This document shows, in pieces, positions 1 through 11,100 of a stretch of 45,413 bases of DNA (its first letter is position 1; each line of letters begins with the position of its first letter). Source of the DNA: Candidatus Anaerobiospirillum stercoravium (lineage in GTDB: Bacteria; Pseudomonadota; Gammaproteobacteria; Enterobacterales; Succinivibrionaceae); the NCBI GenBank assembly GCA_019113025.1, contig DXIF01000160.1, positions 1-45,413 of the forward strand. Reading direction: 5' to 3'. Under the pieces are notes generated by a model. That model was not told the DNA's origin. It ran no database searches and saw only the letters and a list, made by a program, of their open reading frames with translations. The position numbers were made by a program, and so were the translations under genes.

Positions 1-1
1 T

Positions 2-47
2 CAAGTTCCCGCTCAAATCCAAGTTCCCTCTCAAATCCAAGCTCACG
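2..47 (+). repeat. 18-bp tandem repeat within the helicase gene
   Basis: Two near-identical 18-bp units (2-19 and 20-37, CAAGTTCCC then GCTCAAATC or TCTCAAATC) are followed by a diverged partial third unit. They encode QVPAQI, QVPSQI and QAHAPQ. The array may continue to the left of the window. It appears to be a replication-slippage expansion in a flexible linker. Confidence 0.7.
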
Positions 48-1837
48 CGCCCCAGCTGAGCGCGCTGCTGGGTAAGAGTACGCGCGCACAGCTTAAAAAC
101 GAGCATCGCCTGTCGTACTTGGGGCTGACCGTCAAGACGCAGGCCGCGCTGGCTGCACCGTCAAAGTCTGATGTTGGGCCGACAGCCGCGGCGCACGAGC
201 GCCACTATGCGCCATATCAATCGGTGCAATCCGGGGGCAATGCTCAAGTGAACGCTTATTGGCAGGGAGCGAACAATCAAGACGCTTGGGCGCAAGAGGC
301 GCAAGCCTATGGCCTCACCCCACCCCAAGCCTCGGAGCTAATTACGCCCAGCTGGGGCGGGACAGTAGCTTCTATTGTTGCTCCCAATAGCGCTCCGAGG
401 GCCGCGCCTGATTTAGCTCCAATGGCGCCGCTCACGCTGCCCAGCACGCGCCCGGCGGCGCTCAGCGCCCCGCAGGTAGGGGCGACGGAGCCTTTGGGGC
501 GCGCGCAGCTTGCGGCCATGAGCGAGGTGCCCGATGCTCAGGGCTATGTGCGCAGCTTAAAGCCCGTGATTGGGCATGCCGGGTCGGTCTATCGTGAGGC
601 GGACTTCGTGGCCAAGACCATTGTCACCATGCGCGCGCTTGACCCTAACGCTTCGATTGCGGTGCTGTACCGGGCGCACTACATTGCGCTCAATTTAGAA
701 AACGCCTTGGTGCAGTATCAGATTCCGTATTGCGTGGTCGGCGAGCAGCGCTTCTTTGATCGCAAGGAAATCCGCGATGTCATGGCTTACATCCGGCTGC
801 GCTGCAATTTGGATGATGATGTCGCCTTCCGGCGCGTGGTCAATGTCCCGGCCCGCAACTTCGGCAAAAAGCGCATGGAGCGCTTGGAGTCATTAGCGCG
901 CTCAGAAAACAGCTCGCTATTTCGCACCTTGCTCAATCACCTAGACGACAAGTTCCTGTGCGCCCGTGCCGAGATTGTGCGCTTTGTCCAAGTGATGAGT
1001 GAGCTGGCGCTCGCGCCTTTGGGCAACCCAGTTGATGACTTTGAGCTCATCGTCAACAACACCGGCTATGAGGAGTGGATCAAGAGCAATGGCGAGGATG
1101 AGCGCTTAGAGAACATCGCAGCGCTCAAGAACTATCTTTATGACTTCCGCAAGAAACAAGACGATGAGGTCAACTTAGCTGACTTCATTGGCAATGTGAC
1201 CTTGATGACCAGCGCCGATGAGGCGCACTTAAGCCGCTCGGTGCGGCTGATGACGGTGCACAACGCCAAGGGCTTGGAGTTTGACTACGTGTTCGTGGTC
1301 TCGCTCAATGAGGCAGTGTTCCCGAGCAAGAAGGCGGTCAACGAGCTCAATGTCGAAGAAGAGCGCCGCTTGATGTATGTGGCCATGACCCGTGCCCAAA
1401 AGCAGCTCATTTTGACTGAGGCCGGGGGCTACATCACGGTGCGTCAAAATAACGATCAGGTCAAATTGCCGCGCGAGCCTTCGCGCTTCCTGCGCGAAAT
1501 CACCCCAGACCTCTATGCCGAGGTGGGCGCGCCTTTCCCATGCTCTAAGCTCCAAGGCGTGGTTAAAAAGAGCGCAGCTACTACGTCATCAGCTTACAGC
1601 TCGCCTGAGGGAGCAACTGACATCCAGGGCAATGACGCTGCCATAAATGCGCAGGCAGGGGGCACTAAGCCTGACTTAGTCGGAGCCAAGGTGTTCCACA
1701 AGATCTTTGGTGAGGGCACGATTCGCACCGTGCGCTATGACCTAGGCGAGTACTGCATCTACTTTGACAAGCTCAAAAAGGAGCGCACCTTATCTTTTAG
1801 CGCTAAGCTCGAGTTCTTAGCTCACACCGAGGAGTAA
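2..1837 (+). CDS. UvrD/PcrA-type SF1 DNA helicase, C-terminal part (5' end outside window)
   Basis: This is the 3' part of an ATP-dependent 3'-5' DNA helicase of the UvrD/PcrA/Rep family, which acts in repair and replication. The frame is open to the left edge, so the TTG at 119 given in the ORF track is not the start and the Walker A region lies outside the window. From about base 560 it matches UvrD domain 2A: ASIAVLYR, then EQRFFDRKEIRDVMAY, then motif V (VRLMTVHNAKGLEFDYVFVV), then motif VI (EEERRLMYVAMTRAQ). The C-terminus (GAKVFHKIFGEGTIRTV) is the small Tudor-like domain of UvrD/PcrA. About 180 residues before base 550 are Ala/Pro/Gln/Ser-rich and have no counterpart in E. coli UvrD. 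They begin with an 18-bp tandem repeat. The gene ends with TAA before a 212-bp gap. Confidence 0.9.
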   Translation, partial: QVPAQIQVPSQIQAHAPQLSALLGKSTRAQLKNEHRLSYLGLTVKTQAALAAPSKSDVGPTAAAHERHYAPYQSVQSGGNAQVNAYWQGANNQDAWAQEAQAYGLTPPQASELITPSWGGTVASIVAPNSAPRAAPDLAPMAPLTLPSTRPAALSAPQVGATEPLGRAQLAAMSEVPDAQGYVRSLKPVIGHAGSVYREADFVAKTIVTMRALDPNASIAVLYRAHYIALNLENALVQYQIPYCVVGEQRFFDRKEIRDVMAYIRLRCNLDDDVAFRRVVNVPARNFGKKRMERLESLARSENSSLFRTLLNHLDDKFLCARAEIVRFVQVMSELALAPLGNPVDDFELIVNNTGYEEWIKSNGEDERLENIAALKNYLYDFRKKQDDEVNLADFIGNVTLMTSADEAHLSRSVRLMTVHNAKGLEFDYVFVVSLNEAVFPSKKAVNELNVEEERRLMYVAMTRAQKQLILTEAGGYITVRQNNDQVKLPREPSRFLREITPDLYAEVGAPFPCSKLQGVVKKSAATTSSAYSSPEGATDIQGNDAAINAQAGGTKPDLVGAKVFHKIFGEGTIRTVRYDLGEYCIYFDKLKKERTLSFSAKLEFLAHTEE

Positions 1838-2049
1838 AGCCTCGGTTCCCGGAGTAAAGCCCTATCGATCTGAGTAAAGCCCCATCGCCCTGAACTGTTC
1901 CCTCTATGGTGCACCCGTGCCATTTTGGTGCTATCTACTCAGTTTGATTTAAGTCCCGCGCTGGGGCTGTGCTACCATGGCCTAGGTTTTTGCGGTCATT
2001 TGTGCGATTGCACAAAGCACACATTGAGCTCAGTCAGAGAGGTGGGGAA
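1838..2049. other. Intergenic gap with triple GAGTAAAGCC repeat
   Basis: The end of the helicase gene (GAGTAAAGCC, including its TAA) recurs twice at about 20-bp spacing (1831-1840, 1851-1860, 1871-1880). No clear terminator or tRNA is visible. The yhdT ribosome-binding site lies at the right end (AGAGAGG, 2036-2042). Confidence 0.5.
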
Positions 2050-2412
2050 GTGGTGAGAAAGCACAAGAGCGTTGCGGCTAGTAGCGCAGCGCCGGGGACG
2101 GGCGCTGTGAGTGCAACTGAGGTTGAGCAAGCGCAGTACGCAGCGCAGTTTGCGCAGTTAGATCGCGAGGCGTGGTACACCCTAGGAGCGGCGCTTTTGA
2201 CGACGGTAGTGTTCTGGGGCGCGATTTTCCTGACCCATGACAGCGCTCTCACCGTGGGCTATATGCCACTGTGGTTTGTTTTAAGCTGCCTTGGGGGCTA
2301 TGTCTTTTCGGTGGTAATCGTCATTGCCCTAGTCAAATTCTGCTTAAAGCCATGTCAGCTTAAGGTCAAGTCCTATCATGAGCTGCATGAGAAATCACAG
2401 GGGGAGCACTAG
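2050..2412 (+). CDS. yhdT: YhdT family small membrane protein (DUF997), partner of PanF
   Basis: This is a small inner-membrane protein of the YhdT/DUF997 family, usually encoded just before panF; its exact role is unknown. The core LDREAWYTLGAALLTTVVFW, then PLWFVLSCLGGYVFS and ALVKF, matches the two membrane segments and the WF...VKF pattern of E. coli YhdT (about 80 residues). I chose GTG 2050 because AGAGAGG lies 7 bases upstream; the ORF-track start at 1969 lacks such a site. About 40 extra N-terminal residues are Ser/Ala-rich. The TAG stop is one base before the panF ATG, so the two genes are probably translationally coupled. Confidence 0.8.
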   Translation: MVRKHKSVAASSAAPGTGAVSATEVEQAQYAAQFAQLDREAWYTLGAALLTTVVFWGAIFLTHDSALTVGYMPLWFVLSCLGGYVFSVVIVIALVKFCLKPCQLKVKSYHELHEKSQGEH

Positions 2413-2413
2413 G

Positions 2414-3979
2414 ATGCAACAGATTCTGTCCTTAGTGCCGATTGGCCTGTTCTTTGTAGTCTTGCTCTTGGTGGGCTACGTGGTGTCCTATCAGGCCAAC
2501 CGCGCTACCTCCTTTAAAAAAGAGTACTTTCTGGGTTCGCAGAATCTAGGCGGCGTGGTCTTGGCCATGACCTTGGTGGCGACCTATGGCTCAGTCTCAT
2601 CCTTTGTCTCAGGCCCGGGCGTGGCGTGGAACCTAGGTTTAGGCTGGGTAGTATTTGCGGCACCGCAGATTATCACCGGCTTTTTAATCTTAGGCGTGGT
2701 GGGTAAGCGCATGACCATTTTGGCTCATCGCACTGAGAGCCTCACGGTCATCGATCTGCTATTTGAGCGCTTTCAGTCTCGCCTCGTGGCCTTGCTCTTG
2801 GCGTTGATGCTCATCATATTCTTCTTGGCTATGATTGTGGGCCAATTCATTGGTGGCGCGCAGATCTTTGCTGGTCTCACCGACATTGACTACAGCCTAG
2901 GCCTCATCATCTTTGCCTTGGTGACGGTGCTCTACTCCTCAGGCGGTTTTCGCGCCGTGGCCATCACCGATGCCATTTGCGCCATCTTGATGCTCACCGG
3001 CATGTTCATCTTAGGCTACGTCATTGTGCACGATGGCGGCGGCATCGAAAACATCATGGCGACCTTGAGCACGGTCAATATAGATGAAGCCACGGGTGTG
3101 AGCCGCAACCTTGAGTTTAACGCGGGCGGAGCGCTGCCGTTGGGCTTGCTTTTTAGCGCGTGGATCTTAGTGGGCTTTGCCACGGTGGGCTTGCCGCAAT
3201 CGCTGGTGCGCTGCATGAGCTACAAATCAAGCCATGAGCTGCACAAGGCCATGATCATCGCCACTGTTATCTGCGGTGCGCTCATGATTGGCATGACCAT
3301 GCTGGGCGTATTTGCGCGTGCGGTGATCCCGGATTTACCGCAAGGTGGCACCGATGCGGTCATCCCGACCTTGATTGCGCACAAGATGCATCCTTTAGTG
3401 GCAGGCGTGACCATCTTAGGCCCGCTGGCGGCCACCATGAGTACGGTCAGCTCCTTACTTATCGCCTCAGCCTCGGCCATTATTCGCGATTTGTTTAAGG
3501 CGCTGCGCCCGCAAGCTGAAGCTCATAAGGACAGAGGCCAGAGCGACAATGCCATCGCCGATGCGGTCAAGCCCGCGTTGAGCTACCACGAGAAGATCAT
3601 CATCAAGGGCGCGACCTTGGTCATGGGTGTCATCGCCATTGTCTTAGCACTGTTCCCGCTTGATATCGTGGTCTGGGTTAACCTCTTTGCCTTTGGTGGC
3701 CTCGAGAGCGCCTTTGTCTGGCCGGTGGTCCTAGGCCTGTTTTGGCGCAAGTTTAACACCTGTGGCGTATTGTGCTCGCTAGCAGCCGCCCTAGGGGTGT
3801 ACACCGCCTGCTCGGTGTTCAAGCTCTCGTTCTTTGCCTGCCATGCCATTGTCCCAAGCCTTGCCGCAGGCCTGATCGGCGCCTTAATCGGCACTTATCT
3901 GGGAGCGGCGGTACTAGGCCAGCGTATGAGCCGTCGCACCCACGACATCTTCTTCCCGCACCGCCCATGGCGCGAGTAA
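2414..3979 (+). CDS. panF: Sodium/pantothenate symporter PanF
   Basis: This sodium:solute symporter (SSS family) takes up pantothenate, the precursor of coenzyme A. Diagnostic stretches match E. coli PanF: EYFLGSQNLGGVVLAMTLVA, TYGSVSSFVSGPG, GFRAVAITDA, VGLPQSLVRCMSYK, RAVIPDL and NLFAFGGLESAFVWPVVLGL. About 13 hydrophobic segments are visible and the length (521 residues) is slightly above normal. The start is ATG 2414, with GGGGAGC a few bases upstream; the upstream ATG 2378 in the ORF track lies inside yhdT. It follows yhdT directly and is convergent with the minus-strand AAA-like gene. A weak GCGCGA-GTA-TCGCGC hairpin lies just after the gene (3996-4010). Confidence 0.95.
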   Translation: MQQILSLVPIGLFFVVLLLVGYVVSYQANRATSFKKEYFLGSQNLGGVVLAMTLVATYGSVSSFVSGPGVAWNLGLGWVVFAAPQIITGFLILGVVGKRMTILAHRTESLTVIDLLFERFQSRLVALLLALMLIIFFLAMIVGQFIGGAQIFAGLTDIDYSLGLIIFALVTVLYSSGGFRAVAITDAICAILMLTGMFILGYVIVHDGGGIENIMATLSTVNIDEATGVSRNLEFNAGGALPLGLLFSAWILVGFATVGLPQSLVRCMSYKSSHELHKAMIIATVICGALMIGMTMLGVFARAVIPDLPQGGTDAVIPTLIAHKMHPLVAGVTILGPLAATMSTVSSLLIASASAIIRDLFKALRPQAEAHKDRGQSDNAIADAVKPALSYHEKIIIKGATLVMGVIAIVLALFPLDIVVWVNLFAFGGLESAFVWPVVLGLFWRKFNTCGVLCSLAAALGVYTACSVFKLSFFACHAIVPSLAAGLIGALIGTYLGAAVLGQRMSRRTHDIFFPHRPWRE

Positions 3980-4044
3980 CGGGTTCACTGGAGTTGCGCG
4001 AGTATCGCGCTGGTTGTGAGCCTGATTGGAAGCGTAGAGGATGC

Positions 4045-5124
4045 TCATTGCGGCGGCACGTCGATGATAATGAAGCCTTGAGCTTGCGCATAGGTGAGGA
4101 GTGCATGGTTCAAGGCGCTATATGCCATGTGGTTGGGACAATAGCAGTAGCGGCTGTCGCGGTGCGCTAAGTAGCCTTGGTACACCAAGAACTGAATCAG
4201 CCCTTGGGTTGAGGTAAGCGGTTGGGGCCACGGGTCAAGCATCATGAAGCCGCCTAAGATCTGCTCGATGGTGCTCATGTCAGGATGGTTCTGCGCCAGT
4301 ACCGCTTGCAGCGCGGTGGTGCTGGCTTTAGGCCAATTATACGCAAAGTGCGGAGTACTGGGCCCCGTTTGGCTTAAGAAGCGCTCAAGTGCAGCTGGGG
4401 CATAGAGCTTGGTTGGGGCACGCGGGCTCAAGCGCCAGCCGCCGTAATGGGTTCTTAGTTGAGCTAAGAGCTGTTTGAGCGTGAGCTGCAGGCGCTGAGC
4501 GGCGGCGCTCAGGGGCGCGGCATAGTAATGGGTCAGCTCGTCTGCGCTCAGTCCTACCAAGGCGCTAAAGTCGGGGTTGTCGTTAACGCTGAGCGTATAT
4601 CTCAAAGCTAAGGACGGCTGAAACGGGGTGTAGCTTAAGATCAGGGCAAAGCGGACCTGGTTCAGGGAAAAGAGCCAATGAAGCAAGGTGGTGCACAGAT
4701 CTGATAACTCGGCTGCGCCCAGCTGCATCCACAGCGGAATATCCCCGACGTCGAGCAAGAACGTAAGTTCGTGCTGATCCGAGAGGTCGGATAAGCGTAA
4801 CAACAAATCTTCCAAGTTGCGCTCAGACTCCCATGCCGCAACTTGCGGCAATCCGGCGTGGCTATAGGCCCGAATGAGCTCAGAGCGCCAAGCGCGCTCA
4901 TAGGTATTGGGCGCTTCGGGCGTGCAGTTTTGTGTTACATCACCCAGGTTGAGCCTAATCACCGGGCAGGGATGCGTGCTTTGGGCAAAGAAGGCCTCAA
5001 GTTGAGTGAGCAGGGGGCTGGGTTCTAAGCAGGGCGGACAGTGCAAAGTAGCATATTCGTAGTAGTGAACTAAATGCTCCAGCAACTTCGTCTGAGCTGC
5101 GCTGAGTTCGGATAAATTGATCAT
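4045..5124 (-). CDS. AAA-ATPase-like family protein lacking the P-loop
   Basis: The 359-residue protein resembles the middle and C-terminal parts of the 'AAA-ATPase-like' family (PF09820 type). It shares the pattern of a short LLxxLEAFF stretch, PVIRLNLGDV, a FxxLVGLSxDEL block, then HYGGWRLSP and a Tyr/Ala block where the family has YNPxS. Family members normally begin with a Walker A segment before LLxxLxxxF; here the protein starts with about 35 unrelated residues and no GxxGxGK[ST] can be found. The Walker B-like stretch is LTFLLDVGD, without the usual DE/DD pair. It is therefore either a non-hydrolysing relative or a decayed copy. It lies 66 bases downstream of the giant helicase gene on the same strand, so it may be co-transcribed. 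The upstream ribosome-binding site is weak. Function unknown. Confidence 0.55.
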   Translation of the reverse strand: MINLSELSAAQTKLLEHLVHYYEYATLHCPPCLEPSPLLTQLEAFFAQSTHPCPVIRLNLGDVTQNCTPEAPNTYERAWRSELIRAYSHAGLPQVAAWESERNLEDLLLRLSDLSDQHELTFLLDVGDIPLWMQLGAAELSDLCTTLLHWLFSLNQVRFALILSYTPFQPSLALRYTLSVNDNPDFSALVGLSADELTHYYAAPLSAAAQRLQLTLKQLLAQLRTHYGGWRLSPRAPTKLYAPAALERFLSQTGPSTPHFAYNWPKASTTALQAVLAQNHPDMSTIEQILGGFMMLDPWPQPLTSTQGLIQFLVYQGYLAHRDSRYCYCPNHMAYSALNHALLTYAQAQGFIIIDVPPQ

Positions 5125-5190
5125 AGCACTATCATTCTTTGAGCTTGCTTTAAGGCAGTGAGCTGGGGGCCTGAGTTTTCCTGAGTGGAC

Positions 5191-8100
5191 TTAGCTGACG
5201 GGGCCATGGGGCGTGCCGCGCCCTGCCAGCACCACTAAGTAGCAGTAGCCGCGCGCGGCGACCTCCGGGGCCCAGTATGGGGCAAAGAGCGTGACGTTGA
5301 GGCGTGCGGCGAGCGCTGCCCGCAGCTTGGCGTCAGATAAGTCAAGCTCCTCTTGCTTGAGCCCTTGCAGCTGTGGGGTAAAGCTTTGCTGTTGGGCGAT
5401 GGCATCTTGCAAGCGCTTGATGTCAGCTTTGACTGTATCCTCGTAGGTCCAGACCACGATAGTGCTGACAAACAGGCCTGTGAGCGTGGCCACATGGTGC
5501 GCCTGCATCTGGGCTCTAATCTTACTTTTGGCTGAGAGGCGGCCAATGGTGATTAAGGGGGCACTTGCTTGGGCTCCGTATTGTGCTCCGCAGCCGTAGC
5601 CGGGGCGCAGGGCTTGAGCTGAGGTTTGTGCTTGCGCTTGGTGCTGGATGTAGCAGTGGTCGCCTTGGGCTACGATCAGCACGGGATCGTGCACTTTGAC
5701 GTGGCGGGCGATGTAATCATTTATGCCCGCGCGCGCGGCGCTGGCATTAAAGGAGATGACGTAGTTGTCGACACTATCGTCGTTTTCGCTCCAGAGCAGC
5801 TGACTGTCTGGGGTAATGAAGCGCCGGTTCTCGTCTAAGGCGCGTTCCCGCTCGCCATAGTAGAGATAAAGGTACTTGCGGGCCCGGGTATAGGCCACGT
5901 AGTACAGGCGCCGCTCTTCAGCCAGATCTGCTTGTTCGTCCGCGCTCAGGGGCAGGTTGTAGGCGGCCCATTGCTCTTGCTCGTTTGAGTCATAGCGGCC
6001 CTTGCTAAAACGTAGCTGCCCGGGCTCCGGCTTGAGGTAGTCGTGGCTCATCAGGGGCAAGTCGGCACTGCTCGGAGGAATCAGCACCAAGTCGTACTCA
6101 AGGCCCTTGACCTTGTGCATGGTCGAGAGGGTCAGGCTGACGCGCTGATGGTGGACTAAGTGTTGCCCCGCCATGCTCTCATAGAGCTTGTAGCAATGGC
6201 CGCCATCGTCGCGCGTCAGCAAGTCAAGGTAGTACTCTAAGAGGTCGGTCCAAGTGTAAGTGATGCCGGAAATCATGGTCGCGTTAAAGCTCAGCGCAAG
6301 GCAGTAGGCCATATCAAGCTTGGCTTGATCCCAATTGGGGTAGCGCTCCATCAAGCTCTGGGTTAGGAGCTTGAGCGCGGTGGCACTGTCCTCGTGCGTC
6401 AGCGGCTGCAGCTGCGCATAAAGCTGCTCCAGCGGGGCATGGAGGGGGAGCGCCGCTGCGGTCAGCTTGGTGGTCACTGGGCCGAGCTTGAGCTCATGTG
6501 CGCCTTGGGCCTTGATGAAGTGAGCGAGGGCGTAGTACTCGCGCTCACGCCATAGAGCAATGCTGCTGGAGCCTTGCACCCGCACTTCGACCTGAGCCAG
6601 AATTTCCGGAGGCAGCGCCTGCACTTGTTCTAGGGCGCGGTAGACCTCATTATTGGTTCTAAAGAAGAGCGCCAGGCTTGTAATGCGCAGGTACTTGCTT
6701 TGCAGCAAGAGCTCGTCGGCACTGTGCGGACGCGGCACCGCTGGAATCGCCTCTGGGGCGGGCGCCTCTTTAGAAGCTTGTGGCGCGTACGCCTCCTGAG
6801 GATGAGCTGCTTGCTCTGTTATGCCCTCGACCGTGCGCGCGACTTGGGTTGGGGGCTCTTGCTGTGCACGTTGGGCCGCGGCGCTGTTGGCGCTGAGCGC
6901 AGCGGCAGCGAAAATGAGCTGTTCATAGCGCTCGCAGGCGGCACTGTCTTGCAGTCCTAATTGCGCCGCCGCTTCTTGGGCGAGGAGCTGGGCCTTCTCA
7001 TTGCTCTTTTTGACTAGGCCGCTGATGATATTGCTCAGGTCTTGGGCCCAGTAGCGTACGCGCCGCTGTTGGCGCTGTGCTTGGTAGATCGCCGCGTTGG
7101 TGACATCAAATAAGGCGCAGTAGGCGGTCTTCTTAGGCGCATATTTCTCCAAAAGCGGGGCGCTGTGCGCGGTGTACTCGGGATTGAGCGCATAAGGCTC
7201 AGCCCGGGCGAGAATCTTAGGAAAGGAGCGGTAGTTGAGCTTTAGGCTCAAGGTGGTAGGCTCAAACAAGCGCGCTAAGTCGCGATAGTAGGGCTCAGGG
7301 CCTAGGCAGGCGGCGTACTGCGCGGCGCTGATGCTGCGGCTGCCGGTAGCATTGGGGTCTTGCAGCATATTGGCGACGCGGTTAAAGCCGTAGATACTTT
7401 GGTTGATATCGCCAATGGTGAAGAGATAGAGCGGGGTGCGGTAGCACTGCTTGAGTAGGTGTAAGAGCTCCAATCTTGCGTGGGTAATGTCTTGGAACTC
7501 ATCGATCATGATGTAGCGCAAGGCGCCAAAGCGCTTGATAAAAAGCTGCGGCTGGGCCTTGAGCTGGGTGATCAAGGTGCATTCCCACTTATTTGGGTCG
7601 ATGTCATTGAGGGCGTTCCCGAGGCAGACCTTGGCGAGGCTATGGAAGGTAAAGATCGCAAGCTTGCGCCCAATCTTGCGCAGCCCCAAATTGGTAAAGA
7701 GCCGGTCTAACCTGGTCTTGAGCTCGACGACCACGGCACGGTTGTAGGCCAAAATCAGCACGGACTCAGGGGCGACATGCTCTTGGTAAATCAGGCGCAC
7801 GCAGCGTAGCGCCAAGAGGTGGGTCTTGCCGGAGCCTGGCCCTGCCATAACATTGAGGCTGAGGTCGACCGGGCTTTGGTAGACTGCCCATTGCTCGGGA
7901 TTAGCGCGCAGCTTCTCCTCTTCCAAGGCGAGGTTGGAGGCGGTGATTGCGCTTAAGATCGAGCTGTTGGCATCGGAGAAGTTACCGATGTGCTTGATGT
8001 AGTCGCCGTAATCTTGGGACTTAAAGAACTCCTCGATAAAGAGACGGCGCTTGTCGTCGCTCACCTCTTGGCAGTAGACCTGCATAAGCGCGAGGCGCGC

Positions 8101-11100
8101 GCGCTTGAATTGTGCCAGCAGCTCAAATTGCTTGCGCCGCTGGAAGAAAGGCGACTCAAGGTTCGGTGCGCTATCAAGTGGCCGTGCAACGCACTCCTCT
8201 GTTACCGTAAGCTCATAGCCATGGCTAATCATAGCTGAATGGCGCACTAAGCCCACCGCCTGCAAAAAGGCTAGGAGCTGGGAAAAATAGCCATAGGTGT
8301 TGAGTTCGCGACTGAGCTCCCAGTACCATTCGCGCACCTGAGCGCGTGATTGGCTCAGCTCGTAGTTATTAAGCAGCGCGTCGCTGGACTCATGGCGCAG
8401 TCCCAGAGCAAATACGATTTCGGCCCAGTTGTTGAGGTAGGTTGGCGCGGTCAGTTCGGGCGCGACCTGTTCGGGGCCGGTGCTATCTTGAGCACTATCA
8501 TCTGGGGTGACGTCGGTGTTTTCGGCAAGGCGGGCAAAGGTCACCGCGGTGGTGGTGACCGGGTTTAAGCCTTGAGTGCGGTTGAGCTCGGTTAATAAGT
8601 GCCAGCTGTCTTCATAGAGCAGGTCGAGCAAAAGATAGAAGGATTCGCTCCAAGTCTTGACCACTAAGGTCGCAGGAGTGGTGTCATTTTCTGAGGCGAC
8701 CTTGGTGAGCTTGACGTGGGGCATGAGCTGCAACAGTGCGCTCACGCCTGACTTCACGTCTGGAAGCAGATGGTGCTCTAAGTAGGTGTTAAGGTCGCGT
8801 TTGCGCGCGCCTTGGCCGGTGAGCCATGGCACCGCTGGATTCCCCTCAAGGCCAATATCGCCCTCGACCATAAACTCATCGGCATAGGGCGCGATGAGCT
8901 CACGTAAGGTGGTAGTGAGCCAATTGTTGGTAAAGCCTAAACCCGGATAGTCCGGCAGCGGCTCGCGCCTACGCTCATTAGTGCTGTCATCAAAGCGCTC
9001 AAAGGTGGCGGCCTCTGAGCGGCGCTTGATTTCAGCGCGGAAGTCTTGGTACGAGCGCTCTAAAATCAGGGCGCACAGGCGCAAGGTAAGGTTTAAATGC
9101 GGCAAGACCGGCGCGGTCAGCTCAGGCGTAGTCACGGCGCGGCTGACGTAGTATTGCACCTCCGCTTGGTTAAAGCGCCGGGCGTAATCGACGCTGTGGC
9201 CCAAGTTAAAGCTCAGGCTAAAAGGCAGGTTGAGATTGAGCGCGCCAGCGGCCATCAGCTCCAAAAGCGCATTGATCGTGCTGCCAAGGCTCAGGCGCTC
9301 TTTGAGTGGGGTATTGTGATTGCACTGCTGCAAGAAGTATTGCAGGTCAAAGATCAGCGCGACGTGCTCGGGCAAGTTAGTGTCTGCTTCGTTGGCTTCG
9401 TTTGCTTCATCGGTGGCGCGGCAGGCTTGATCGAAATCATTAAGCTGCGCTTGCAGTACAGTGATGACGCAGTTGAGCGCCAATTGTTCGCGCGCACTCA
9501 GGCGCGTGCTCGGGGCGGCATTGCGCGCCTCATTGGGGGCGAAGCTGAAACCTTCACGGTTACGTAAGAGCTGAGTAAACGGGGTGCGCACTAAGGTCAG
9601 CTGCAACGGGCAGGGAGCCCGAAAGCCCAGCTTGATGCGCCCGAGGTCTTCTAAGTGGTAGAAGAGCAAGGTGCTGTTATGGGCTAGGGCCTTATTGCTG
9701 ATGTTCTCGGGGTCGCTCGGAGCCAAGACTTGGGAGACATCACGGGCAAAGAGGTCGGAGGGCACCACTACCGGCTCAGTGAGCGCTGCGCTCATAGGGC
9801 CAAAACGGCTGACATAGGTGCGCACCAAGTCATCAGCTAGCATCAGGTGATCCCAGCTGATTAAGGACTTGTTGAGGCGCTCCATCGCCTTGTCAAAGTC
9901 CTCTTGATGGTACAAGCAGAGCGCGGGCAGCAGCGCGCGCGCCCCGGTTACCGGATCTTGCGGGAAGGCCGCTTCGTATTGGGCTTGCGATCTCCCGGCG
10001 CGTCCCACCTCTTGCAGGTAGTCCTCGAACACCGCAGAGGGCTCAGCATGGAGCACGTAGTGGATATTCGGCAGATCCATGCCCATGCCAAAGGCCTTGG
10101 TGGCACAGAGCAAGTACAGGGGCTGATTGCTTGACAGCAGGCTTTGCTCCAAGGTCGAGCCGCTGCGCTCATTGAGCGCCGCTTGGTCGTTAAACCACAG
10201 GGCGCTCTGGCTTTTAACCTGGGCGGCAATGGCGCGCTCTAAGTTTTCCTGGTAGCGTGTAAAGACGTGCTCCCGGGCGCGGGCGCTCATCTGGGCATGG
10301 AAAAATCCCACGTGCGCAGCGAGCTTGAGGATCGGATCATCCGGATCAATCACCGCGACATCGCAGCACAGATCATGAAGCTTGTTCGGGCGATAGGAAA
10401 AGGAGTTCTCATCGGTTAAAGCGGCGCTCAGGCGCTGCTTAAGCGCCGAATCGGACGCAAAGAGCTCCGTGGGGCTTGCCTCTTGGGCATAGCGCTCGTT
10501 TTCTTGCACTTCGACCGCGGCGCCGAAGGAGCTCGCAGCCTCCTCTTCTTGCGCCGCTTGGTCCATCGCCGCCAATAGCTCGGTGAGCTTGCGCTCCAGC
10601 TCCGTGGTCGGCTCGTTAGGATCGCTTTCAGGGGCTAGGTTCGAGGCTGAGTTTGAGGCGAAGTTCGCGGCAAAATCCGGGGCGAAATCCGTTGACCCCA
10701 GCTCTATGGAGCTCAAGTAGGACGGTTGGTCGTCGAGTTTGCGCAAGACCTCGGGCAAAGGCTCAGGCTCAAACTTGAAGTCAGGATGACGCTGCTGGTA
10801 GTGATAGAGGTAGTTTAAGTGCGCCGCATAGCTCTCTAAGGCTACGCACAGGGCTTCGGTGCTGTGGCGCAGCTGGCAGAAGACCAGCATGCGGCTTTGT
10901 TCAAAGTCGATGTGCTCCTTGCGGATAAAGTCGATGATGGCAGCGACGCGCGCGTGCAAGTCACTGGGCACTTCTTGGGTCGAGAGGCCGATGTGCGGGC
11001 GAATCGGGTTGTAATTGGTGCCGATCTCGCCTAAGAGCAGGTGCTCGGGGCGCAGGTATTGCTCCAGATCGGTCACCACTTGAGTGGTCATAGTCGCCGA

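Noticed and set aside
9097-9567. 156-codon plus-strand ORF, and many others opposite the giant helicase gene
   Set aside because: Antisense shadows in GC-rich DNA; the minus-strand frame carries clear helicase motifs through the same bases.
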